35,364 nt of DNA from an uncultured Christensenella sp. GTDB taxonomy: Bacteria; Bacillota; Clostridia; Christensenellales; UBA3700. The translations under genes were made by a program, and so were the position numbers. The DNA is taken from the NCBI GenBank assembly GCA_910583735.1, contig CAJTXS010000016.1, positions 1-35,364 of the forward strand. Direction: 5' to 3'. Positions within the stretch are counted from its first letter, which is position 1; each line of letters opens with the position of its first letter. The notes beneath the pieces are model-generated. The model made no database searches and had not been told where the DNA came from. It saw only the letters and a list, made by a program, of their open reading frames with translations. Shown in pieces: positions 22,486 to 33,200 of this stretch.

Positions 22486-23550
22486 TTATTTTACTTTCTC
22501 GACCCAGCCGAAATCATCGGGCTTCATTCCTCGCTGAATTGCAGTCACGGTATTGTAGAGATACTCCGTAACCTCTCCCATCTTTCCTCCGCCTATAAGC
22601 ATATCTCTGCCTTTATAGCCGATTACGCCTACGGGCGATATAACCGCCGCCGTGCCCGAGCCGAAGCTCTCTTTCAGCTTACCGCTCTCGTAAGCGGCGA
22701 CAATCTCGTCCATAGACACGCGTCTCTCGCTGACCGTGTAATCCTTAAAGCCGTACTTCTTCAATACTTGCAGGCAAGAATTACGCGTAATACCGGGCAA
22801 GATAGAGCCCACAAGCGCGGGGGTGACTATCTCCTTATCTATTACGAAGAAGATATTCATGCTGCCGACCTCTTCGACATACTTGCGCTCGCTCGCGTCC
22901 AACCACAGACATTGGTCGTATCCTGCGGCTTCAGCTTTCTCCGCGCCGATAAGGCTTGCGGCATAATTGCCCATGCACTTAGCCTCTCCCGTACCGCCGA
23001 TAGAGGCGCGCACATATTCTTCCTCGACCAATATCTTGGTAGGCTGCATGCCGTTGGCGTAGTAAAATCCTACCGGCGATAAGAGTATAAAGAACTTATA
23101 TCTCTTACTCGCATGCACTCCGAGCACTTCCTCGTCCGCAACCATAGTAGGTCTGATATACAGCGCCTGTCCCTCGCCTGTAGGTATCCAATCCTCTTCC
23201 AGCTTAATGAGCTCAAAGAGAGCGCGCTTAACGGGCTCGGCGTCGAACTCGGGCATGCACATGCGACGGGCGGAATTGTTCATACGCTTGAAGTTGTCGT
23301 CGATTCGGAATACCGTAATAGAGCCGTCTGCGCGCTTATACGCCTTAGCTCCCTCGAATATTCCTTGACCGTAATGCAACACATTGGTTGCCGGCGCAAT
23401 GGAAAATGGCGCGTACGGTACTATCTCGGGCTCTCCCCACTTGCCGCGCTCATACTCCATGACGAGCATGTGGTCGGTGTAAAACTTTCCGAAGCCCAGC
23501 TTAGAGCTGTCGGGCTTAGCCTTAGGTTGCTTAGTAACAGTAACTTTCAT
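22486..23550 (-). CDS. ilvE: Branched-chain amino acid aminotransferase
   Basis: 354 aa class IV (fold type IV) PLP enzyme interconverting Leu, Ile and Val with their 2-oxo acids. Eukaryote-like BCAT length. NVLHYGQGIFEGAKAY (56-71) and the PLP lysine K191 in GTGEAKCMGNYAAS are diagnostic; GITRNS and ESFGSGTAAVISPV complete the pattern. ATG at 23550 has AAGGGG 6 nt upstream, with a small CCGAC/GTCGG hairpin (near 23565-23578) just before it. It follows yigZ by about 56 nt on the same strand, so read-through from that operon is possible; no full ilv cluster is present. Confidence 0.95.
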   Translation of the reverse strand: MKVTVTKQPKAKPDSSKLGFGKFYTDHMLVMEYERGKWGEPEIVPYAPFSIAPATNVLHYGQGIFEGAKAYKRADGSITVFRIDDNFKRMNNSARRMCMPEFDAEPVKRALFELIKLEEDWIPTGEGQALYIRPTMVADEEVLGVHASKRYKFFILLSPVGFYYANGMQPTKILVEEEYVRASIGGTGEAKCMGNYAASLIGAEKAEAAGYDQCLWLDASERKYVEEVGSMNIFFVIDKEIVTPALVGSILPGITRNSCLQVLKKYGFKDYTVSERRVSMDEIVAAYESGKLKESFGSGTAAVISPVGVIGYKGRDMLIGGGKMGEVTEYLYNTVTAIQRGMKPDDFGWVEKVK

Positions 23551-23606
23551 ATATTACCCCTTCCCGACGTGTGTCGGATGATAATCTCAATCGGCGCGGC
23601 GCAGCC

Positions 23607-24233
23607 TTACAGCGATTGCGTCGGCATATAGGCGCTCTTAATTACGCGAGCAGTCGCCTTACCCTTGGACGCGTCTATTATCTTACATATGACTTCGGCG
23701 CTCTTGCCGCTGTCTAAGCATACGGTTATCTCCACGCGTTCTCCGTACTCGGAGCCGAGCACCTGCGCGCCCGACTTGACCGCGCACTGCGTAACCGTAG
23801 ATACAAGCGGATATCCGCACTCGATACTTACGACGTCGCTGTACACGTAGCGCCTGCATTGCGCATTGTCGAGAGCTTCCGCGACGCATCCGCCGTATGC
23901 TCCGACCAGCCCCGCGGCGCCCAGTTTAATCCCTCCGAAGTATCTTGTCACAACGGCGAGCAATCTGCCTACGCCTCTCTTGCGCAGCACCTCGAGCATT
24001 GGCGCTCCCGCAGTGCCCTGCGGCTCTCCGTCGTCGCTCTGCCTCATACCGTCGGACGCGATATACGCGTAACAGTTATGCGTTGCGTCCGAGTATCGGG
24101 ACCTAATGCGCCTAATCTCGTCTATCGCCTGCTCGCCAGTATCTATGGGGATAAGCGTAACGATGAATACCGACCTGCTGATTACCTTCTCGTAGGTAAA
24201 AGCGCTCTCGATCGATATATACGGGTCGTTCAT
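23607..24233 (-). CDS. yigZ: YigZ/IMPACT family protein
   Basis: 208 aa UPF0029/IMPACT family. DDGEPQGTAGAPMLEVL (about 68-84) and the VVTRYFGGIKLGAAGLVGAYG block are the family signature, followed by the smaller C-terminal domain. Biochemical function is poorly defined; eukaryotic IMPACT acts on translation control, while bacterial YigZ binds nucleic acid in structural work. Start ATG overlaps the tyrS stop (TAATG), so it is translationally coupled to tyrS. Confidence 0.93.
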   Translation of the reverse strand: MNDPYISIESAFTYEKVISRSVFIVTLIPIDTGEQAIDEIRRIRSRYSDATHNCYAYIASDGMRQSDDGEPQGTAGAPMLEVLRKRGVGRLLAVVTRYFGGIKLGAAGLVGAYGGCVAEALDNAQCRRYVYSDVVSIECGYPLVSTVTQCAVKSGAQVLGSEYGERVEITVCLDSGKSAEVICKIIDASKGKATARVIKSAYMPTQSL

Positions 24234-25450
24234 TAATCCGCCGTCACCATGATGTGGACCTTCTTACCCTTATGCAACACGACGCCGCTCTTAAGCGCGT
24301 CGTCCGATACCGCATAATCGAAAGAGTCCACCTTGGTATCGTCCACCTTTACTCCGCCGCCGCTGATTAGCTGACGCGCTTCCGACTTGGACTTAGCAAC
24401 TCCCACGGCGCACATAATGTCTATGATATTATTGACGCCGCAAGCCACCTTAGCCGAAGGGAGCTCGCCGCCGCTGCCGCCGAAAGCCGCCTGCGTCTGC
24501 GCCTGCGCCTTATCCGCCGCATCCTTTCCGTGGACTATAGCAGTCACCTCATAGGCAAGTCTTACCTTGGCGGCGTTGATACGCTCGTCTTTATATCTGC
24601 ACAGCTCTTCTATCTCGCAAAGCGGCATAAAGGTAAGCAACTTAAGGCACGTATCAACGTCCGCGTCGTCGATATTGCGCCAATATTGATAGAATTCGTA
24701 AGGGGTGGTCTTAGCGCTGTCGAGCCATACCGCGCCCTTCTCCGTCTTACCCATCTTCTTGCCCTCGGAGGTAGTAAGCAATCTGAAAGTCATTGCAAAG
24801 GCCGCCTTGCCCTCTTTACGTCTTATGAGGTCTGCGCCCGCGAGGATATTGGACCACTGGTCGTCGCCGCCGCACTCGAGCAGACAACCGTGCGTGCGGA
24901 ATAGGTGCAAGAAGTCATACGCCTGCATGAGCATATAGTTGAACTCGAGGAACGTAAGTCCCTTCTCCATCCTCGCCTTATAGCACTCTGCGGTAAGCAT
25001 CTTGTTTACGGAGAAGTATACGCCTATCTCGCGCATAAAGTCTATATAGTTGAGACTGTCCAGCCAATCGGCGTTGTTGACCATGACGGCTGCGTTGTCG
25101 CCTTCGAAGTCGAGGAACTTGGACATCTGCTTCTTAAAGCACTCGCAGTTGTGATTGATTATCTCGTCGGTCATCATCTTACGCATATCCGACTTGCCCG
25201 AAGGGTCGCCTATCTTGCCTGTGCCGCCGCCGATGAGAATAATTGGCTTGTGTCCCGCCTTCTGCATATGGCTCATGACCATCAGCTGGACAAAGTGCCC
25301 CACATGCAAGCTGTCTGCCGTAGGGTCGAATCCTATATAGAAAGGCACGCTCTCCTCCGACAGCAACTTATATAAATCCTGCTCGTAGACCACCTGCTTG
25401 AGGTAACCTCTGTCTCTGAGCGTATCCATTACGTTAACCGCATTATTCAT
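24233..25450 (-). CDS. tyrS: Tyrosyl-tRNA synthetase
   Basis: 405 aa class I synthetase. The HIGH motif is H49-VGH, the KMSKS motif is KMGKT (232-236), and DQWSN and FLEFNYMLMQAYDF contact tyrosine and the tRNA acceptor. A C-terminal S4-like RNA-binding domain (about 340-405, ARQLISGGGVKVDD) completes the bacterial form. The ATG overlaps the aminotransferase stop by 4 nt. No T-box leader is visible upstream of the operon, although tyrS genes in Firmicutes often have one. Confidence 0.97.
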   Translation of the reverse strand: MNNAVNVMDTLRDRGYLKQVVYEQDLYKLLSEESVPFYIGFDPTADSLHVGHFVQLMVMSHMQKAGHKPIILIGGGTGKIGDPSGKSDMRKMMTDEIINHNCECFKKQMSKFLDFEGDNAAVMVNNADWLDSLNYIDFMREIGVYFSVNKMLTAECYKARMEKGLTFLEFNYMLMQAYDFLHLFRTHGCLLECGGDDQWSNILAGADLIRRKEGKAAFAMTFRLLTTSEGKKMGKTEKGAVWLDSAKTTPYEFYQYWRNIDDADVDTCLKLLTFMPLCEIEELCRYKDERINAAKVRLAYEVTAIVHGKDAADKAQAQTQAAFGGSGGELPSAKVACGVNNIIDIMCAVGVAKSKSEARQLISGGGVKVDDTKVDSFDYAVSDDALKSGVVLHKGKKVHIMVTAD

Positions 25451-26640
25451 CTTATCAACTCCTTAAAGTAATCACCGAGCTTATGCATGCACTCTTCTAT
25501 CTGCGCCTCGGACGCGTTGGAAAAATTAAGTCTTATATGTCTTCTGTCCAATCCGTCCGCAAAGAACGTCTCGCCCGACACGTACGCTACTCCCCTGTCG
25601 CACGCGCCCATGAACGCCAGCTGAGTATCAATACCGCTCTCTTCGGAGAACTCGCCCCATACGAACAGTCCGCCGCGCGGATCGGTATGAGTAAAGCAAC
25701 TCGGCATATATCTGTCCAAAGCCGCAATCATAGCGTCCTTCTTAGTCTTATACAGCGGAATTGCCTTGGCAAGATTGGCGTCGAAGAGATTGCGTCTCAT
25801 ATATTCGTCGATAATGCCTTGCGACAGCATTGAGCTGTGCACGTCGGCAGCCTGCTTGCCTATAGTTAGCTTGTTGAGCAACTCCGGCTCTCCCACGCAA
25901 TATCCGCATCTGAGTCCCGGCGCAATCGTCTTGGAGAACGACGCCGTGAACACCACATTGCCTACCTTGTCATAGCTCTTTACGGAAGGGACGCGCTCGC
26001 CCTCGTAGCGTATCTCGCTGTAAGGATCGTCCTCAAGTACTGGCAGATTATACTTGGCGCTGATGCGCGCTATGCCCTCGCGCACCTGCGTAGAATAGGT
26101 TATACCCGTAGGATTGGAGAATGTAGGCACGCAATACAGCATCGCGGGCTTGTACTTGATTATCTTGCGCTCGAGGTCTTCGAGGTCAAGCCCGTCTGCG
26201 CCCGACTTGACGCCGACTGCTACGCCTTCGTAAGTCTTGAGAATATGCAGCACCGCAAGATAGGTGGGGTCTTCCACCAATACTACGTCGCCTTTATTGA
26301 CGAAAGCCTTGCACATGAGGTCTATCGTCTGCTGTCCTCCCGAGACAATGCGCACATTGTCCGAAGTCTGCCCCTTAATGCCGTATCTTGACACGAACGA
26401 CGCTATCCTCTCCCTTAGCGGCATATATCCCTCGGTAGCTCCGTATTGCAATACTTCGCTCGCCTTATCGCCCGACATGAGCGAGGCTGTGATTTCGGCT
26501 ATCTCCCTTGCGGGAAGTACGGAAGCGTTGGGCAATCCGCCTGCAAAAGATACTATATTGGGATTGTTAAGCGCCTTGAATATCTCTCTTATGGCATTGC
26601 CTTTGAGGTCTCTTATTCTGTCGCTAAAGACATATTCCAT
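25447..26640 (-). CDS. PLP-dependent class I/II aminotransferase (2-aminoadipate/aromatic type)
   Basis: 397 aa fold-type I aminotransferase. FAGGLPNASVLP, YGATEGYMPLRE, EDPTY, VPTFSNPTG and EDDPYSE are typical of the LysN/aromatic/MocR-related group; the PLP lysine is K237 in SFSKTIAPGLRCGY. Members transfer amino groups of 2-aminoadipate, aromatic or branched-chain amino acids; the operon with tyrS makes tyrosine or phenylalanine turnover plausible but not shown. ATG at 26640 has GGTGAG just upstream. First gene of aminotransferase-tyrS-yigZ. Confidence 0.9.
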   Translation of the reverse strand: MEYVFSDRIRDLKGNAIREIFKALNNPNIVSFAGGLPNASVLPAREIAEITASLMSGDKASEVLQYGATEGYMPLRERIASFVSRYGIKGQTSDNVRIVSGGQQTIDLMCKAFVNKGDVVLVEDPTYLAVLHILKTYEGVAVGVKSGADGLDLEDLERKIIKYKPAMLYCVPTFSNPTGITYSTQVREGIARISAKYNLPVLEDDPYSEIRYEGERVPSVKSYDKVGNVVFTASFSKTIAPGLRCGYCVGEPELLNKLTIGKQAADVHSSMLSQGIIDEYMRRNLFDANLAKAIPLYKTKKDAMIAALDRYMPSCFTHTDPRGGLFVWGEFSEESGIDTQLAFMGACDRGVAYVSGETFFADGLDRRHIRLNFSNASEAQIEECMHKLGDYFKELIR

Positions 26641-26666
26641 ATTCTCACCAATCTAAATTTTTTAAT

Positions 26667-26696
26667 ATTATATCACCGCGGCAATTAAAAAAGCAA
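26667..26696 (-). promoter_or_regulatory. Sigma-A promoter of the aminotransferase-tyrS-yigZ operon
   Basis: Reverse strand TTGCTT (26696-26691), 18-nt spacer ending TGA, TATAAT (26672-26667). Leader of only about 20 nt, too short for a T-box. The remaining 26700-27010 is AT-rich non-coding DNA in which I see no other clear feature. Confidence 0.7.
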
Positions 26697-27024
26697 TATT
26701 ATCCCGTCATTTATTGTAAGCCCCGCAACTTTATATCTTCAAAGATACGACTTAATTCCGTTTAGTCACGATATTCTCATACAGTAACCGTAACATTACC
26801 TATCCCGATACGGCGCGCAAAATGCGCTTAGTTAATAAAAAGTCATAACAAATGCCATTGTCGCAAATATTTACTTACGAATATATAGCACGGTTCATAC
26901 AAGATTAACGATATGCCGTCAATCCCAATTGCAATATTAATCTCTCCTGCTCGCCAATTAAATATCCGAGATGGATATATACATACTATCGCGCGGCGGG
27001 GACACACTATCACGGAGGTATATG

Positions 27025-27825
27025 ATGAAAAAGATTTCGCTAATGCTGTTGTCCCTTGCGGTCTTTACCGCCGTGATACTATTCGGGGGCTGCGAGCGCA
27101 ATAAAGCTCCTACCACAGGATATAAGACGCCGTCCGACTTCCATAACATGAAGTGCTATACCGTCAAGGTGGGTGACACAATGTATAAGGTAATTAAAGA
27201 AGAGGACGGAATGACTTGCCTCAACGGCAACGAAATATATAGATGGAGTAGCGGAACATGCGTCAAGTACGTAATTCCCGAAGGCTCATCGACACCCAAT
27301 CCAAATTCTGCCGAAAGCGGAGGCAACTCATCGCTGGATAAGAGCGACGAAGCTGTCAAAAAGGGCTCGTCGGACTCAAAGGGAGACGGCGGCAAGGTGA
27401 TACAAGGCGGATATGTCGAAGGCGCAAGCGCAACCGAGCTTAGCGATGAAGAAAGCCGGAGCGCGCTCGTCAACTTCCTTACCGTCTCGGGCGCGATGTA
27501 CACCGAGCTGAAAGGAGACGACTATATAATGCTCGACTACGGCGGCAGATATATGGCGGAGCCTGATAAATTCTTAAAAGCCGCGTACAAAAGCCTCTAC
27601 CGAGCTCAGCACGGAAGCGAAGAGGGCTACGAGGACTATATTAAAGAAAAAGGCGGCAAGCTGATAGGAGATAAAGACGACTACGAAATCGTGCTTGACT
27701 GCTCGGAAAAGAATACAATTAAGCTAACCGTAACCGACAACGTGCGGATGAGCATGACGGAATATATATACGCGGATATCAACGGCGTAAATATAACCGT
27801 GCCCGACGTAGAGATACAGGGCTGA
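27025..27825 (+). CDS. Putative lipoprotein of unknown function
   Basis: 266 aa. Lipoprotein signal peptide: MKK, hydrophobic core, lipobox LFGGC with Cys at 23. Then a conserved-looking segment (about 30-75), a Ser/Gly/Lys/Asp-rich linker (about 78-125) and a C-terminal domain (about 130-266) with several YxD and acidic motifs. No family recognised. Anchored on the outer face of the membrane. The start is ATG at 27025, with GGAGG 6 nt upstream; the adjacent ATG at 27022 is only 3 nt from it. Single-gene unit; a GCGCT/AGCGC hairpin follows near 27856-27880. Confidence 0.82.
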   Translation: MKKISLMLLSLAVFTAVILFGGCERNKAPTTGYKTPSDFHNMKCYTVKVGDTMYKVIKEEDGMTCLNGNEIYRWSSGTCVKYVIPEGSSTPNPNSAESGGNSSLDKSDEAVKKGSSDSKGDGGKVIQGGYVEGASATELSDEESRSALVNFLTVSGAMYTELKGDDYIMLDYGGRYMAEPDKFLKAAYKSLYRAQHGSEEGYEDYIKEKGGKLIGDKDDYEIVLDCSEKNTIKLTVTDNVRMSMTEYIYADINGVNITVPDVEIQG

Positions 27826-27892
27826 GTCTAAACCGATATCTAATTGAAATATAACCGCGCTCAAACTATCGTATAGCGCGTACAGTTATTAC

Positions 27893-27918
27893 AAAAAGAG
27901 GGGGAATATATCCCCCTC
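27893..27918 (-). terminator. Terminator after spoIVA
   Basis: Perfect 7-bp GC-rich stem GAGGGGG/CCCCCTC with a 7-nt loop, then CTTTTTG on the reverse strand. About 143 nt past the spoIVA stop. The intervening 27919-28060 also has a GCCGA/TCGGC hairpin near 28008-28024. Confidence 0.75.
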
Positions 27919-28060
27919 CGATAGTTAAGGTCAGTATATTACAAGGGTGTTTATCTGTCGTAGAATTATCGTAACCGACGATTAATACGCCTGTTACATT
28001 ACATATTATGCCGATACGTCGGCTTATGTTACGAATGCTTAAGGCAAATGTTTACTTTGC

Positions 28061-29539
28061 TTAAAGCAATATGCACAGCACTCCGCCCTTGCCCTCGTTG
28101 ACTATGCGACCGAGAGTTTTGCGCAGCTTGACGCGCGCATCGGTGGGCATGGTGCGAATCTTATTCTCCAGTCCCTCTTTAGCCAGAGTAGAGAGCGTCT
28201 TTCCGAACATATTGGTCTCCCATATACCTTCGCCTTCCTCGCCGAACTCGCCAAGCCAGCTCTTGACGGTGTCTTCGCTGTCGCCGTCGCCGCCGAACAT
28301 GGGACTGACTTCCGTCTCCACGTCAACGCGCATAATGTGCAGAGTGGGAGCGCTCGCCTTGAGCTTGACGGCATAGCGTCCGTTCTTCTTGACGACCTGC
28401 GGGCTCTGAAGATCCATGTCGGTCATATCGGGCGCAACCACGCCGTATCCTGCGACCTCTACCTCTTCCAACGCGGCGCTGAGCTTATCGTACTCGCGCT
28501 TGGCATGGCTCAAGTCTTTGATATAGCTGATGAGCTCGAAGTCGTCCTTGATATCGCAGCCGCAACGCTCCGACAATACGCTGTAGAATAAGCTCTCTAC
28601 GGGCTTAAGACCTATCTTAATCACGCCCTCGCCGAAAGAGATGTCCGTCTCGGTAATTCCCGCAATATATTCGTCGCCGTCGAAGATGCCGCTCATGCTC
28701 TTGTAGTCGCTCATCTTGCATGCGTTGCATACTCCGCCGCGCACTCTGGAGAGGACGTCCGCGATAATAGCGTTGTCATTGGGGAGCGCGCGCAGCCACT
28801 TAGGAAGCTCAAAATCAACGCGCTTAAGCGGAAACTCCATCAATATACTGCTGAGTATATCGGATATATCCTCGCTCACCATCGTGGCGACATTCTTCAC
28901 AAGTACGGGTACGCCGTACTGCTTCTCCATCTCCTGCGCTTCGCGCTTGACATCCGTATTGTCGGGATACTTAGTGTTGAGCAATATTACGAAAGGCTTG
29001 CCGAGCGCGCTCATCTCCTCGATAACTCTGCGCTCGGGGTCGCGATAACCGTCTCTGCCTATGCCGGTAACGGACCCGTCGGTAGTAACTATTATGCCGA
29101 TAGTTGAGTGGTCGTTGATAACTTTACGCGTGCCGAATTCCGCCGCCTCCTCAAAGCTCATCTCCTCATCGCTCCAAGGCGTGCGCACCTGTCTGCTCTT
29201 CTCGCCCTCGGTATAGCCTACCGCATCCTCTACGATATAGCCGACGCAGTCGATGAGCCTTACGTTGACGCCCAATCCCTCCTGCAGATCCACTCTCACC
29301 GCCTGATCGGGTACGAACTTGGGCTGAGTGGTCATTATCGTCTTGCCGTCGGCAGACTGCGGAAGCTCGTCGACTACCCTCATCTTGCGATTGGGGTCGT
29401 CTATCTTGGGCAGAACCAACGCCTCCATAAACTTCTTTATAAAAGTGGACTTGCCTGTCCTTACCGGACCGACTACTCCGATGTAGATATCGCCGCCGGT
29501 GCGGCTGGCGATGTCACGGTATAAATCGAACTTTTCCAT
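28061..29539 (-). CDS. spoIVA: Stage IV sporulation protein A, spore-coat morphogenetic ATPase
   Basis: 492 aa, full family length. Walker A is GPVRTGKST (24-32), with the TRAFAC-like region LIDCVGYIVEDAVGY and TTDGSVTGIGRDGY, and a conserved LNTKYPDN. SpoIVA polymerises on the outer forespore membrane using ATP and is the base layer of the coat, anchored by SpoVM. The C-terminal end, LCILL, is hydrophobic, as in homologues. This is the clearest sign that the organism makes endospores. ATG at 29539 has GGAGG 11 nt upstream. In other species it is under SigE; an upstream CATATAAT resembles a SigE -10, but I cannot place a good -35. Confidence 0.97.
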   Translation of the reverse strand: MEKFDLYRDIASRTGGDIYIGVVGPVRTGKSTFIKKFMEALVLPKIDDPNRKMRVVDELPQSADGKTIMTTQPKFVPDQAVRVDLQEGLGVNVRLIDCVGYIVEDAVGYTEGEKSRQVRTPWSDEEMSFEEAAEFGTRKVINDHSTIGIIVTTDGSVTGIGRDGYRDPERRVIEEMSALGKPFVILLNTKYPDNTDVKREAQEMEKQYGVPVLVKNVATMVSEDISDILSSILMEFPLKRVDFELPKWLRALPNDNAIIADVLSRVRGGVCNACKMSDYKSMSGIFDGDEYIAGITETDISFGEGVIKIGLKPVESLFYSVLSERCGCDIKDDFELISYIKDLSHAKREYDKLSAALEEVEVAGYGVVAPDMTDMDLQSPQVVKKNGRYAVKLKASAPTLHIMRVDVETEVSPMFGGDGDSEDTVKSWLGEFGEEGEGIWETNMFGKTLSTLAKEGLENKIRTMPTDARVKLRKTLGRIVNEGKGGVLCILL

Positions 29540-29624
29540 TGCGATACAATCCTCCGATAGCTTTGTCTAAAGGATTATATGTATCGCAAATGTCAAGTAG
29601 AACAAAACGGGAAATTATTGTCGA

Positions 29625-30155
29625 TTAATTATCTGCGAGCGCGTCGCGCCACTTATCTATATCGAATTTGAAATTGGCAGGAGACGTCGACGGCAACAGG
29701 CAAGTCTCGATATCTATCTTGTCTCCGTGGTATCTCATGAATAAATCGTAACTCTTGGCGCCGTTGCACAGTATTCGCTTAATATTGCCGCCTCTTATCA
29801 GCGCGGGTACATCGTTAATCTGGTCGCAACTGGCTATCTTGATATCCGCATCGCCCGAACCGCGTATGTCGCAGTAGGACACAATATCCCACATCGCTAT
29901 CTTATGCGCGAGTAAAAACTCTCGCTTGCCGTCGGGGTCCTTAGGCACGGTATCGCCAGTAATCCGAGCCAGTACGCTCCACAGCCTGTTGCGCGGATTG
30001 CCGTAATAGAAATAATTCCTCGACATTACCGAGGGAAAACTGCCGAGTATCAGACGCGTGCACTCGGGAGAATACACGGGCGCAAGCCCGTATTGCGTGG
30101 CAATATCTACGTTGCTTTTCCTGCCGACTTCCAAAGGATTATTAATTGCGATCAC
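29625..30155 (-). CDS. DNA-deoxyinosine glycosylase (uracil-DNA glycosylase superfamily, HDG type)
   Basis: About 173-176 aa. LILGSFPSVMSR, YFYYGNPRNRLW and the C-terminal LLPSTSPAN are signatures of the hypoxanthine-DNA glycosylase branch of the UDG superfamily, which removes deaminated adenine (hypoxanthine) from DNA. The start is uncertain. The annotated GTG (30155) lies inside an AGGTGATC sequence that matches the 16S rRNA tail; using this as the ribosome binding site places an in-frame ATT at 30146 at 8 nt spacing. No in-frame ATG or TTG lies at a suitable distance. It has its own promoter at 30186-30214. Confidence 0.88.
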   Translation of the reverse strand: MIAINNPLEVGRKSNVDIATQYGLAPVYSPECTRLILGSFPSVMSRNYFYYGNPRNRLWSVLARITGDTVPKDPDGKREFLLAHKIAMWDIVSYCDIRGSGDADIKIASCDQINDVPALIRGGNIKRILCNGAKSYDLFMRYHGDKIDIETCLLPSTSPANFKFDIDKWRDALADN

Positions 30156-30185
30156 CTGCTTGCCGTTATAAATGCGGCTAATCGC

Positions 30186-30214
30186 ATTATAATATTTAAG
30201 CGCGATTAAGTCAA
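30186..30214 (-). promoter_or_regulatory. Sigma-A promoter of the DNA glycosylase gene
   Basis: Reverse strand TTGACT (30214-30209), 17-nt spacer, TATAAT (30191-30186). Leader of about 25-35 nt. Confidence 0.75.
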
Positions 30215-30223
30215 TATATGTTA

Positions 30224-33200
30224 TTATATCGCAAGCAGCAATATCAATCCCGTAACAGCTAATGCTATAGCTGCAACCCCGCCCAGCGACAGCGCGATTG
30301 TCTTAGTCCTTACTATCTTAACAGTTTTAGCCGCACATATCATGCCGACAGCAGTCGCAAATGATAAAATCAGCAATATTATGCCCGCAATATCCGCGCC
30401 GCCTATCACGCTATGCGACGCTCTACCGTCACTTGAGTAAATGCCGTCGAGTTGCGCCATTACATCGAGATAATCTTCATCCTTAGCGCACTCGAGCAAC
30501 GCGTCAATCTCTTTAATCAATCTGTATTGCTCTACCTGCTTGTCGCTCCTGTCGCCATCTATCAGCATAGCGGCATAATCGTACAGCACTTGCGCATTCA
30601 TTACTACGGTATAAGATTTCGCTTGCTCGCTGCGATAATTGCCTGCGCCCAGGTAATCGATTAATATATTGTACTCGTACGCAAGAGGAAGATGTATGAG
30701 CCCGTCATCGCGCACAGCTGACCAAGCCTTGCCGTCGCATGAATAAATATATTTATCGCCGCCGCTAAACTCCGCCTTAACGCCGCCTAATACAGGCGAC
30801 AGGCTCGCGGCAATCTCCTTGACGGCCTTATCTATCGTATAGCTGCATCTATCTGACAATATATAATTTGCGCTGTCGGTATACGCCTCGGCGATATACT
30901 CTCCCGCATTGGACGGCGGAGCGTACAAAAGAGAGCTTCCGCAAAAATACCGTATAATAATATTTACTTCCTCGCCTCCGAACGAAGGCGTGTCCGTGAT
31001 ATAATCGAGCGGCTTTACCTCGCCGTCGTATATAATACCCGAAGGCGATTGCCCGCGATACTCGAAGTGTCCTGCTATCTCGCGTCTTACTACCGCAGCC
31101 TTGCCTCTGCGTATATCTATATCGTAATTATCCCTCTTGTCTATCGATAAATCAGCCGCTATATCCAACACACTGCCTGCGCTTATTCCTGCGACATAGC
31201 TGTTGCCCGAGCCGTCCGTCACCTGTACGCTTAAAATATAATCATCGCACAACATAGCGTCCAAGTCCCGACGTGCCGCGGCAATGTAATCCTCGCTTAC
31301 GATATCGTCGGCGCTGTCGCCGTATACGATAGTCAAATCCGGCATTGCATATTCCACGCGCCTGCGCGATATCGTAATATACGCCTCTGTAATGCTGTCA
31401 ACGGTCAAAGAGTAATTGCCGCTCGACAAGTCCCCTACCAAACGCGCCTTATACGCGCCCGCGTCCGACGGAGCGCCGCTCGAGAGCGTCCAATCATCGC
31501 CATCCATACGATAATATTCTATACCGATAACATCTCCGTCTGCCATAGAACCGTCCGCAATCACGCAAGCCGCCTCGTATTCTCTGCCATCATAAATTAC
31601 ATCTGCGCTATTAAACGAGACGAGCGCAGTCACTCTGCGAGGCTTGACAGCGCACATGCATTGAATAACGCTCACATCATAGTTGTCAATCCCGTCGCTT
31701 GCTGTTATATTGCTTGCGCCTATCTCGACCCCGTCTCCCACATAATCCGTCGTCCCTACTATGACAATATCGTAATCGACAGACTCGACAAATCCGATAC
31801 GCTCGACATAGACTTTGCTCTCGATGTCCCATTCTCTGTCGCCGTAGAATATATCGCCATGTATATTCAATATCAGCTCGACTTTCTTTTTAACGACTGT
31901 CAATATTGCGCTGCCGCAAGTTATCTCATAGTTTTTGGCATCTCCGCCATCGACAGTAATATCGCATATCTCTAAAGTATACTTGCCTACGGGACTTCCC
32001 GCAGCGTACTCCCCACCCGCGCCCATTGCGCGCACTTTGAATATTACGTCTGCGCCCATAAAGCCGCTTACCGTCACGTGAGACGATATCTCGTCTACAT
32101 CCGGCTCGCTGTAATACTGTACTTGCGGAGCGTAGCCATATTCGAATTGCAATTGCGCCTGCGCCTTGACAATCTCAACAATCATGCCGTCGCACGACGC
32201 TGGCAGAGCGTATACTATACGATTAGCCTTGTCGACATACGCCGCGCTGTCTCCTGCGCGCAATAAGCTATATTGAGCATTACCTTTTACCTTATAATCA
32301 TATACGCCGACAGATGCCGACGCGTCCGCGCAAGTGAGCAGGTCGTATACGCTCGACTCGCTGCCGCCGTAACTTAATAAAGTCGCAATCTCGGGCACAT
32401 TGCCGTCGTAGACGCGGCTAAACCTGTACGCGCCGTTCTTATACTCAGCATCGTAACTCGCCTCGCCTATCAGCGCATTATTGAGCTTAACCGTATCGGC
32501 AGTTCCGCCTGTCTCGACAGACTTACCGCTGCGAGCAATACCGATATATTTATCTACTCCGACCGCATTTTGCTTATCTACTGCAAGGTAGCCGAAGATA
32601 GGATACTCCTGTCCCGCGCACTCGACGCTGAAAATCAAGTCGCCGCTATTATACATAGCCGTCTTTAATCCGTCCAAGTAAATATTGTCGCTATCGTCGC
32701 GCTCCCACCTCAGTGTAATAGATGCGCCGTCATACTGCGTGCCGCCTGACAACGCCCTATCTCCCACGCAAGGAAGCCGGCATGCCTTATCAAAGTAATA
32801 AGACCGTATGCTTAAGGCGCAATTATCCGACCTGCCTACGACGCTGCCTTTGTAATCTTCTCCCGTCATACCGGCGCATTGCACCGCTCCGACGCCGTCT
32901 GCGACAAATCCGTCTACATTCAACTCCCCGCCCGTCATATAGCCGACGAGGTAAGATAAGTTTCTCGTGCTCTCCGCGTCTCCGACCGCTATGCAAGACA
33001 TCATGCCGTCGCCGCCGTAGCGCAAGTTGACCGCGCTTATATCTGCGCCCTCGCCTCTCCCTATAAAGCCGCCTATGCTGTATACGGCTCCGCTACCGAT
33101 GTCGGGAATAATGCCTTGAACAGAAAAACCGTCCATATTGCCGCTGTCGTTGACGACCGTGCAATCGCTCATACTCACATCGCCGCTTGCATAGCCCGCG

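Noticed and set aside
26641..26900. T-box leader for the aminotransferase-tyrS operon
   Set aside because: The promoter lies about 27 nt before the ATG and no T-box core (TGGNACCGCG) or specifier stem is visible.
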